Assembly (NCBI GenBank): GCA_002428685.1
Contig: DIXL01000105.1
Location: 1-5,534 of the forward strand
Direction of reading: 5' to 3'
DNA: 5,534 nucleotides
Origin: Cloacimonetes bacterium UBA6081
Lineage (GTDB): Bacteria; Cloacimonadota; Cloacimonadia; Cloacimonadales; Cloacimonadaceae
In this document: piece after piece, positions 1 to 5,450 of the stretch
How the letters are laid out: the number at the start of each line of letters is the position of its first letter
How positions within the stretch are numbered: position 1 is the first letter of the stretch
The notes under the pieces: generated by a model
Told to the model about the DNA's origin: nothing
Seen by the model: the letters and a program-made list of their open reading frames with translations, nothing else
Database searches by the model: none
Program-made: the position numbers and the translations under genes

Positions 1-168
1 ATCGGCTTACCTATGCTTGACATGACACTAGGAACTTGCTTGTTGAAAGCTAACAATCCATCAGAAGCTATGAACAAATTTCACGCAGCTCTTGCCCTCG
101 AATGCGACTATCAAAATGCTAAAAGCTATGCACTTGATGGCATAACAAGAACGAACTCTCAGAAGTAG
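1..168 (+). CDS. C-terminal end of a TPR-repeat protein (5' end outside window)
   Basis: Frame 1 is open from the first base to a TAG at 166-168, giving the last 55 residues of a protein that starts upstream. Residues about 6-36 fit the TPR consensus: a Leu-Gly pair (LGTCLL), then Ala in SEAM, Phe in NKF and Ala in HAAL at the canonical positions 8, 20, 24 and 27 of a 34-residue repeat. TPR proteins usually act as protein-protein interaction scaffolds, and nothing more specific can be said from one repeat. The protein ends about 20 residues after the repeat with a short polar tail. It is separated from the operon downstream by about 350 bases with its own promoter-like sequence, so a functional link to that operon is not supported. 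The reading frame is sound; the family call rests on a single repeat. Confidence 0.72.
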   Translation: MGLPMLDMTLGTCLLKANNPSEAMNKFHAALALECDYQNAKSYALDGITRTNSQK

Positions 169-384
169 CATGATGTAAAGAACAAGATCAGAAGATAACA
201 GATTAGATGATCTCAATCTTGGGATTGCAGATTTCGTGTCACAATTTACAATTTTCGGTGATCTTATTTGCAGAAAGCCTGGCACAAACTACTCAAAAGA
301 GTCTTGTAAAGGATGTCCTACGATGCATAAGGATGCGACAGTTTGCAGATTTCGCTGCACTTTTTGAAGATTTCGTTGGCACTT
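169..384. other. Intergenic region without a convincing gene
   Basis: This AT-leaning stretch lies between the TPR gene and the operon promoter. A 60-codon plus-strand frame (207-389) crosses it, but it has no ribosome binding site, an atypical composition and a stop inside the TATAAT box, so I do not call it a gene. Small dyads are present: AGATCA (185-190) with TGATCT (208-213), and CAATC (214-218) with GATTG (223-227) around a four-base loop. Neither is followed by a T-run, so neither is a clear terminator for the TPR gene. The most notable content is the AGATTTCG motif, listed separately. Confidence 0.5.
225..236 (+). repeat. 12-bp direct repeat, distal copy (TTGCAGATTTCG)
   Basis: TTGCAGATTTCG at 225-236 recurs exactly at 343-354, 118 bases downstream. 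Both copies are followed within a few bases by a C-A-C trinucleotide (TGTCAC here, CTGCAC in the second). The copies lie upstream of the likely operon promoter, so a regulator binding site is possible, but a chance match or a relic of duplicated sequence is equally possible. Confidence 0.45.
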
Positions 385-386
385 TA
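345..386 (+). repeat. Two adjacent copies of an AGATTTCG element at the promoter
   Basis: Two imperfect 21-22 base units stand head to tail: the first has AGATTTCG at 347-354 followed by CTGCACTTTTT, the second AGATTTCG at 368-375 followed by TTGGCACTTTA. The identical cores are 21 bases apart, about two helical turns, so both would face the same side of the DNA. The second core lies between the proposed -35 and -10 boxes, where a bound repressor would block RNA polymerase. This geometry suggests an operator, but the core is not a palindrome and I cannot name a regulator. Confidence 0.4.
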
Positions 387-390
387 TAAT
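364..390 (+). promoter_or_regulatory. Probable sigma-70-type promoter of the four-gene operon
   Basis: A perfect TATAAT -10 box is at 385-390. The best upstream partner is TTGAAG at 364-369 (four of six matches to TTGACA), with a short 15-base spacer; TTTTGA at 362-367 would give a 17-base spacer but matches less well. Transcription would start near 396-398, leaving an untranslated leader of about 120 bases before the first gene. It is the strongest promoter-like sequence between the TPR gene and the operon and is correctly oriented. The -10 box is clear; the -35 assignment is weak. Confidence 0.55.
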
Positions 391-396
391 TTACGT

Positions 397-518
397 AACT
401 GCTTCCCAAAAAGTTTCCTTCGGTTAAGGAAGAAATATTTATTGCTTTGGCTCGAATCCTGCATTTTCTTTTGCTCCTTAACCGGTAAATAGATTATCAT
501 GTCAAATAAAGCTTTGAG
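397..518 (+). promoter_or_regulatory. Structured 5' leader with mutually exclusive hairpins
   Basis: Downstream of the promoter the leader can fold in competing ways. Stem A is a local hairpin, TTCCTT (415-420) with AAGGAA (426-431) and loop CGGTT. Stem B is a perfect 10-bp pairing of CGGTTAAGGA (421-430) with TCCTTAACCG (475-484), which uses the loop and the 3' arm of stem A and so excludes it. Stem C could pair CCTTAA (476-481) with TTGAGG (514-519), covering the first gene's ribosome binding site through six pairs including one G-U. Stems B and C share a strand, so B would free and C would hide the site. This resembles translational control, but no known riboswitch class was recognised and stem C is short. 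Confidence 0.42.
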
Positions 519-519
519 G
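516..519 (+). promoter_or_regulatory. Ribosome binding site deciding the GTG start of the PqqD-like gene
   Basis: GAGG at 516-519 lies five bases before a GTG at 525. The alternative in-frame GTG at 519 overlaps this site and has no purine-rich site of its own upstream, so 525 is the better start. An in-frame TAA at 507-509 rules out anything further upstream. Confidence 0.6.
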
Positions 520-524
520 TGAAT

Positions 525-773
525 GTGAATACAGACCAACTTATGACTCTGGCCGTCAATAAGAACGGCTTTATCTTTGATCCCGAGAATGGGATCAGTT
601 ACACCGTGAACGAAACGGGGTTGTTCATTTTGCAGCAGATGCAGAAAGGGCAACAAGAGCAAGAGATAATTGCATCTCTCTGCGAAGAATATGAGGTTTT
701 ACCTGATCAGGTTCGCAGTGATTTGGAGCACTATTGTGCCATGCTGAAGTCACTTAATCTGGTGGAAGATTGA
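525..773 (+). CDS. PqqD-like peptide-recognition protein
   Basis: A small protein of 82 residues from GTG 525, or 84 from GTG 519. It matches the PqqD family over its whole length: a beta-strand segment with GFIFDPENG, then the hallmark YTVNETGLFIL (compare the family pattern of a hydrophobic-Asn-x-Thr/Ser-Gly-x-x-Ile/Leu), an amphipathic helix, the segment EIIASLCEEYEVLPDQV and a final helix ending LKSLNLV. The fold is a winged helix. PqqD and its relatives (RiPP recognition elements) bind the leader of a precursor peptide and present it to a modifying enzyme. Here there is no radical SAM partner; the gene instead leads an operon with an ATP-grasp ligase, whose ATG overlaps its TGA by one base. 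It could recognise a leader-like N-terminus on the decarboxylase two genes downstream, or a precursor encoded elsewhere. Family call is firm, role inferred. Confidence 0.87.
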   Translation: MNTDQLMTLAVNKNGFIFDPENGISYTVNETGLFILQQMQKGQQEQEIIASLCEEYEVLPDQVRSDLEHYCAMLKSLNLVED

Positions 774-1852
774 TGCAAAATCTGAATTTGAGTCATTTAA
801 ATATAACCGTGGCGGTATCCGGGCTAAAAACCGGTGATAATCCCCAGCCTGGGGTTCCGGTTATCCGCAGCATCAGAACCGCAGGTTTTAAGGGGAAAAT
901 TGTCGGTTTTGTGTATGATGCCATGGAATCCGGAATTTATCTGGATTGCATTGCCGACGAAGTGTATCAGATGCCCTATCCTTCCACAGGGGCAGAGCCT
1001 TTTCTGATGCGGCTGGATTACATCTTGTCCAAAACCAAAATTGACGTCATCATCCCCACCCTGGATTCGGAAGTGCCGATTTATATCCGGCTGGAAAAGG
1101 AACTGAAAGAGCGTGGGATCCACACCTTTCTCCCTACGGAAGAGCAGTTTAACCTGCGCGACAAGATCAAACTGGCGCAGTTCTTCCCCCCCAAAGGCAT
1201 TGATATCCCCAAAACTCACATATTACAAAGTGCGGATGGCATCACCAAACTAAAAGACGAACTGGAATTTCCGGTAATCGTTAAAGGCAGGCTTTATGAA
1301 GCATACAAAGCCAGCAACATCAGCGAAGCCTATAAACACTTTAATGATTTGGCGGCCAAGTGGGGCTTGCCAATTATCTTGCAGGAAATTATCGACGGTG
1401 ATGAATTTAATATCGTGATCGTAGGTGACGGCAAGGGAAAATGCCTTGGTATGGTTCCTCAGCGCAAACTGGTTATTACGGACAAGGGTAAAGGCTTTGG
1501 AGGTGTTGTGGTAAAAAATCCCTCGCTGGAAAGCTATGCCGAAAAAGTGATTGCTGCCCTATCCTGGCGTGGACCCTGTGAGCTGGAGATTATTAAAGGC
1601 GAAGACGGAAAGTTTTACCTGATAGAAATTAATCCCCGCTTTCCTGCCTGGGTTAGGCTGGCTGAAGGTAGCGGACAAAACCAACCCGCCGCTACGGTTT
1701 TGCTGGCCCTGGGTGAAAAACTGGACACTTTGCCTGCTTTCCGTCCCGGAACTCTATTTATCCGTCATGCCGAAGATCTCATCAGCGATATCTCGCTGCT
1801 GGGGGATATATCCGTGAATGGAGAATTGATTAGAACAAAGGAAGAAAAATGA
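773..1852 (+). CDS. ATP-grasp carboxylate-amine ligase (CarB-like)
   Basis: 359 residues, starting at the ATG that overlaps the previous TGA (TGATG); a TTG at 770 is possible but unnecessary, and GGTGGAAG at 761-768 serves as binding site. Residues about 10-125 form the Rossmann-like pre-ATP-grasp domain, with DVIIPTLDSE at 91-100. DK at 130-131 opens the ATP-grasp part. K171 in FPVIVK is the expected nucleotide-binding lysine, E205 in ILQEII the adenine-side segment, and E272 (CELEII) with E285 and N287 (LIEINPRF) the metal ligands. All key residues are present, so it should be active. Such enzymes activate a carboxylate as acyl phosphate and join it to an amine. NPRF is followed by PAWVRLAEGSGQNQP rather than the glycine-rich stretch common in CarB and biotin carboxylase relatives, marking a distinct subfamily. 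Its substrate is unknown; context suggests an amino acid or a peptide held by the PqqD-like protein. Confidence 0.85.
   Translation: MQNLNLSHLNITVAVSGLKTGDNPQPGVPVIRSIRTAGFKGKIVGFVYDAMESGIYLDCIADEVYQMPYPSTGAEPFLMRLDYILSKTKIDVIIPTLDSEVPIYIRLEKELKERGIHTFLPTEEQFNLRDKIKLAQFFPPKGIDIPKTHILQSADGITKLKDELEFPVIVKGRLYEAYKASNISEAYKHFNDLAAKWGLPIILQEIIDGDEFNIVIVGDGKGKCLGMVPQRKLVITDKGKGFGGVVVKNPSLESYAEKVIAALSWRGPCELEIIKGEDGKFYLIEINPRFPAWVRLAEGSGQNQPAATVLLALGEKLDTLPAFRPGTLFIRHAEDLISDISLLGDISVNGELIRTKEEK
1837..1844 (+). promoter_or_regulatory. Ribosome binding site of the decarboxylase inside the ATP-grasp gene
   Basis: AAAGGAAG at 1837-1844 ends four bases before the ATG at 1849. That ATG overlaps the ligase stop codon (ATGA, 1849-1852), so translation of the two genes is probably coupled. 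The site fixes the decarboxylase start and therefore the N-terminal extension discussed in the findings. Confidence 0.6.
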
Positions 1853-3198
1853 AAAAAGCTTATACTGCACCATACATTGAGCGCAACAGTGCCGGAAATC
1901 TGAATAAATACGCCCACACAACCGTGGTTCGGCATCAGGATAACATAGACGGAATTAGCATAAAAAGCCTGGTGGCAGAACATGGCACGCCGTTATTCGT
2001 TTTTTCGGAAAGGCAGATCCGGCGTTCTTACCGCCGTTTGCAAGATACTATTCGCATCCACTACCCGCTGGCTGAAATCACCTGGAGCTACAAAACCAAT
2101 TACCTTGGCGCAATCTGCAATATCTTCCATCAGGAAGGAGCTTCGGCCGAAGTGGTTTCGGGCATGGAATATGAAATGGCCCGACGCAATGGCATCCCGG
2201 GCGAAAAGATATATTTTAATGGCCCCTCCAAGCGTTACAGCGATCTGCAACGCGCCGTTAGTGAGGGGGCAATGATTCATATAGACCATCTGGAAGAAAT
2301 GTATCTGCTGGAAAAGATTGCGGATGAATTGAGCCTGAAACCAAAAGTTGCTATCCGGCTAAATATGGATACCGGCATTGTGCCCTTGTGGACACGCTTT
2401 GGTTTTAACTATGAAAACGGCGAAGCATACCGCACCGTGCAGAGATTGGTTTCGGGTGGAAAATTGCTATTAAGCGGATTACACACCCATATCGGCACCT
2501 TCATTCTGGATCCCAATGCCTACTATTTGGCTGCCTCAAAAATGCTGGCCTTTGCTCAAACAATCAAGGAAAACTTTAGCATTGTGGTGGATTATATAGA
2601 TTTGGGCGGAGGATTTGCCTCTTCCAATACGCTAATAGATCAATATACCCCCGGGGAATTGGTTTCACCCTCTTTTGAGCAATATGCCGAAGCAATTGGC
2701 ACGGCCTTTAATGCGTCTTTCTTTGTAAAGGAACATCATCCCCGTTTGATTTTGGAAACCGGACGCGTACTGGTGGATGATGCAGGTTATCTGATTGCCA
2801 GCGTTCTGGGCAAAAAGAATCTGCCCACAGGCGAAAGAGCCGTAATTCTGGATGCCGGAGTAAATATAAACATCACTGCCTGGTGGTATAAACAGCGGGT
2901 GATGCCAACCAAGCCATTCCCCGGAAGCTATCAAAACACAGCATTTTATGGCCCTCTGTGCATGAATATAGACGTAATTCGCAGTGCTATGCCATTTCCC
3001 GATTTGTATTACGGTGATACCGTGCTGATTACGCCGGTGGGAGCTTATAATGTTACCCAGTGGATGCAGTTTATAGAATACAGACCAAATGTGTGCTTGA
3101 TTACCGAAACCGGAAAGGTGGAAGTGATTCGTGAAAAAGAAGATATAACCGATATGACAGCAAGAGAATATATTCCGGAGCACCTCAGGCAAATATGA
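1849..3198 (+). CDS. LysA-like fold-III PLP-dependent decarboxylase with N-terminal extension
   Basis: 449 residues, slightly longer than typical diaminopimelate decarboxylase (about 415-430). From residue about 36 it follows LysA: GTPLFVF (46-52), K82 in WSYKTN as the PLP Schiff-base lysine, VVSGMEYEMA (102-111), FNGPSK (123-128), TRFGF (182-186), HTHIG (212-216), the phosphate-binding DLGGGF (251-256), ETGR (303-306, for the usual EPGR), C371 in GPLCMNID, and GAYN (398-401) with the PLP tyrosine Y400. It is an alanine-racemase-barrel enzyme removing the alpha-carboxylate of an amino acid. The usual C-E-S-x-D motif reads C-M-N-I-D, so the acidic residue after the catalytic Cys is missing and a substrate other than meso-diaminopimelate is likely. 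Residues 1-35 are an extra segment containing YTAPYI and GNLNKY, resembling a RiPP leader. It overlaps both neighbours by four bases. Fold and chemistry are well supported; the substrate is unknown. Confidence 0.86.
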   Translation: MKKAYTAPYIERNSAGNLNKYAHTTVVRHQDNIDGISIKSLVAEHGTPLFVFSERQIRRSYRRLQDTIRIHYPLAEITWSYKTNYLGAICNIFHQEGASAEVVSGMEYEMARRNGIPGEKIYFNGPSKRYSDLQRAVSEGAMIHIDHLEEMYLLEKIADELSLKPKVAIRLNMDTGIVPLWTRFGFNYENGEAYRTVQRLVSGGKLLLSGLHTHIGTFILDPNAYYLAASKMLAFAQTIKENFSIVVDYIDLGGGFASSNTLIDQYTPGELVSPSFEQYAEAIGTAFNASFFVKEHHPRLILETGRVLVDDAGYLIASVLGKKNLPTGERAVILDAGVNINITAWWYKQRVMPTKPFPGSYQNTAFYGPLCMNIDVIRSAMPFPDLYYGDTVLITPVGAYNVTQWMQFIEYRPNVCLITETGKVEVIREKEDITDMTAREYIPEHLRQI

Positions 3199-5390
3199 GA
3201 CTCGGAAATTTCTTCAAGGGTTTTGGTGCCATAGTTTTGGCCATTCCTCACAGCTATGCATCCATCTTATTCTCAGATTCGGTGCTGTTAGGATTGATGC
3301 TGCTGTTGGTATCCATGCTGTCTCCCGTGGTGGGAGTATCGGGCTTAGTAAGCCTGATAGTAGCAATTGTGGTTTCACGCTGTGTAGGTTTTGAAAGCTG
3401 GGAATCCCGCAGTGGAATTGCCTCTTTTAACAGCCTGGTGATTGGCATGGCGGTGGGTTACTATTACCCGATGTTGATGATAGCCAAAGCACCGCTGTTT
3501 TATCTGGGGTTTTTGGGGCTGATTTCGGTCTCCACGCTTCTGCTGTATTTAATAATCAGCTACATTAGCAACACATATTTCCGCATGCCTGCCATGAGTT
3601 TGCCATTTTCCATAGTAGCACTATTGTTGTGGTATTACTTTGCGAGGCAGGGCTATCTGTCCAATTACCCCTTTGATAAACTGCTGCTAATTAACGGTGC
3701 ACCAGAATTGCCGGAATTTTGGCGATTGTTTTTTGTTAGTCTGGGCTCCATCTTTTTTACTCCGGAAGTAATTGCGGGCATCCTGGTTGGATTGGCACTG
3801 ATTATCATCACCCGCATCGGATTTATCCTGGCTCTCTTAGGCTGGTCAATCAGCTATTTGATGATGATGCTAATGGGTAGTTCCGTGGGAACCGGCATGT
3901 TTTATCCCGGATTTAACGGTATCCTGATTATGCTGGCAATAGGGGGGATCTTTTTGCTGCCGGGAAAAAGCTCCTGGCTGGTGGCAACGGTGGCAACTGC
4001 GCTGGGATATTTGCTAATTGCCATGCTAAATACAACTTACTTTCATTTCAATAGTTTCACCGGCCTCTATAGTCCCTTAAGCGTTCCTGTGTTTGCCTTT
4101 CCGCTAAATATTGTGATTCCCTTGGTGATTTTTGCCTTGCGGCTAAGAATTAGGGTTGGCAAACCACTGATGAATGATTTGGGCGTATTTAATCCAGAAC
4201 GCGCCTTGCAGGTGTATCAGGAACGGCATAAACGCTTTTCCAGCCTGGGAATCCCCCAATTTGCCCTGCCCTTACAGGGAGAGTGGTTAATTACTCAAGG
4301 GCATAATGGCGACGTAACTCATAAACTGGATTGGGCTTATGCCTGGGATTTTGAAATGCAGGACACAAAAGGCAATAGATTTGCAGGAGATGAAAACTCT
4401 CTGATAGATTATCTGGCCTTTGGCAAGCCCGTAAATGCCACGGCCGCAGGATATGTGGTAACGGTGATGGATGGAGTGAATGATAACCCGGTGGGGCAAA
4501 TAAATACCCGTGAAAACTGGGGTAATTATATCTGCCTGTCTCACGGTTTCGGCTTATACAGCTTTTATGCACACTTGAAAAACGGAAGCCTGAAAGCCAA
4601 GATTGGCGACTACCTTAATAAGGGAGACAGGCTTGGTCAGCTGGGAAATTCGGGACGCTCTGCAATTCCGCACCTGCATTTCCAGATTCAGCTTGGGGCT
4701 GAAGCAGGCAGCAAAACAAGGCTTTCGCATTTGGTAAATTACAAACTTGAGCACGAAGATGGCAGCCTGGAATTTATCGGCAGCGGAATCCCCAAAAGCG
4801 GCCAAACCATATCTGCCCTGATCTCCGAACCTCATCTGCAAAACATGATGGGACTGCAAAATCAAAGCAGTTATAGTTTTGAAGTTTCCATGGGTAAACG
4901 TAACTATTCCGAAACCTGGACAGTAGATTTGGATTTGTGGGGTAACTGGCAAATTATCTCCAGCCGTGGAAGTCGTTTGGGCTTTAGCGTTTACAACGGT
5001 ATTTATAATGCCTTATCCTTAAGCGGAACCCGTAGAAGTGCGCTGTCGGCATTTGCATTGCTGATTTCCAGGCTACCCTATAGCGAAAAACAAGAACTGC
5101 TGCTTTGTGATGAGCCCGCGCTTTCGGTAATCACCAGTCCTTTATTCAGACACCTGATCTTGCTTATCAGCCCGATAGCCAATGTGCTATCAGCTTGCAC
5201 CAGGTCCACCGTCAACGCTTCCAGAGAAAGCATAGAGGTAAACAGCAGGGTTAGCTATCGTCTTTTGGGAATTAAATTGAGGGAAGACAGCGGGAAAGTT
5301 GTATTAAACAAGTATGAAGGTGTGAGGGAGCTGACTTTGGCACGTAATGGCAAGAGCAGGCTTAGTGCCAAACTGAAGTTGCAGAGTTGA
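3195..5390 (+). CDS. Urea-transporter (SLC14-type) / M23 metallopeptidase fusion protein
   Basis: 731 residues; ATG overlaps the decarboxylase stop (ATGA), with CAGG at 3186-3189 upstream. Residues about 20-320 form a urea-transporter domain with two homologous halves. Each has five hydrophobic segments, an FN-glycine element (FNSLVIG, 79-84; GFNGILI, 239-245) and the pore motif that reads LTLPF in classical members, here MSLPF (134-138) and FAFPL (300-304). Half one spans about 20-150, half two about 176-316. LRLRIRVGK (315-323) follows the last segment. Residues about 355-500 are an M23 peptidase domain: H376 and D385 (or D379) as zinc ligands, FYAHL with H460, GNSG (484-487), and PHLHF with H493 and zinc-binding H495. 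The catalytic set is complete. Residues about 520-731 match nothing I recognise: a strand-rich part (about 558-600), then hydrophobic helices near 617-630 and 650-667. M23 enzymes cut peptidoglycan cross-links or glycine-rich peptides; the channel half moves small polar molecules. A role in handling the operon's product is inferred. Confidence 0.84.
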   Translation: MRLGNFFKGFGAIVLAIPHSYASILFSDSVLLGLMLLLVSMLSPVVGVSGLVSLIVAIVVSRCVGFESWESRSGIASFNSLVIGMAVGYYYPMLMIAKAPLFYLGFLGLISVSTLLLYLIISYISNTYFRMPAMSLPFSIVALLLWYYFARQGYLSNYPFDKLLLINGAPELPEFWRLFFVSLGSIFFTPEVIAGILVGLALIIITRIGFILALLGWSISYLMMMLMGSSVGTGMFYPGFNGILIMLAIGGIFLLPGKSSWLVATVATALGYLLIAMLNTTYFHFNSFTGLYSPLSVPVFAFPLNIVIPLVIFALRLRIRVGKPLMNDLGVFNPERALQVYQERHKRFSSLGIPQFALPLQGEWLITQGHNGDVTHKLDWAYAWDFEMQDTKGNRFAGDENSLIDYLAFGKPVNATAAGYVVTVMDGVNDNPVGQINTRENWGNYICLSHGFGLYSFYAHLKNGSLKAKIGDYLNKGDRLGQLGNSGRSAIPHLHFQIQLGAEAGSKTRLSHLVNYKLEHEDGSLEFIGSGIPKSGQTISALISEPHLQNMMGLQNQSSYSFEVSMGKRNYSETWTVDLDLWGNWQIISSRGSRLGFSVYNGIYNALSLSGTRRSALSAFALLISRLPYSEKQELLLCDEPALSVITSPLFRHLILLISPIANVLSACTRSTVNASRESIEVNSRVSYRLLGIKLREDSGKVVLNKYEGVRELTLARNGKSRLSAKLKLQS

Positions 5391-5420
5391 GGGTTAGGTG
5401 GAGGGTTTTGTTTTGAAAAC

Positions 5421-5446
5421 AGAGGAAACTGTGAAGATTCCTTTTT
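5421..5446 (+). terminator. Weak intrinsic-terminator-like hairpin after the operon
   Basis: AGAGGAA (5421-5427) can pair with TTCCTTT (5438-5444) around a ten-base loop, with one G-U pair, and the 3' arm runs into a five-T tract (5442-5446). It lies about 30 bases after the operon stop codon, in the right place for a terminator, but the stem is short and AT-rich. A second small dyad, TGTTT/AAACA, sits just before it at 5409-5421. Confidence 0.33.
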
Positions 5447-5450
5447 AACA

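Noticed and set aside
207..389. 60-codon plus-strand frame upstream of the operon
   Set aside because: No ribosome binding site before its ATG, no recognisable domain, and it runs through the repeat boxes to stop within the -10 box. A precursor peptide was considered, but it has no leader motif such as YxxPxL.
408..431. Minus-strand terminator reading (TTCCTT hairpin followed by ACTTTTT)
   Set aside because: No minus-strand gene ends here; the hairpin is better considered as part of the plus-strand leader.
449..459. GGCTCGAATCC resembling a tRNA T-arm (possible tRNA remnant or attachment site)
   Set aside because: The T-stem does not continue (flanking bases do not pair), there is no acceptor, anticodon or D-arm, and no CCA end. 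A short chance match.
499..522. Seven-codon ATG frame (MSNKALR) ending at the start of the PqqD-like gene
   Set aside because: It could be a coupling leader peptide, but it has no binding site, no run of regulatory codons and is too short to distinguish from chance.
824..1219. 131-codon minus-strand frame inside the ATP-grasp gene
   Set aside because: Antisense to a clear conserved gene; the translation is a mirror of its codon bias with no family signature.
1982..2275. 97-codon plus-strand frame within the decarboxylase gene
   Set aside because: It overlaps the PLP-lysine region of the decarboxylase in another frame, is Arg/Ala/Ser-rich and has no binding site.
2665..3192. 175-codon open frame on the minus strand
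   Set aside because: It lies entirely antisense to the well-supported decarboxylase, has a Cys/His/Ile-rich composition typical of a shadow frame, and shows no domain.
1849..3198. Assignment as the lysine-biosynthesis enzyme lysA
   Set aside because: Fold and most motifs fit, but the C-E-S-x-D motif is altered, there is a leader-like extension, and no other lysine genes are nearby, so the gene symbol is withheld.
4554..4952. 132-codon minus-strand frame inside the peptidase domain
   Set aside because: Opposite strand of the zinc-binding M23 region, which has a complete motif set in the plus frame.
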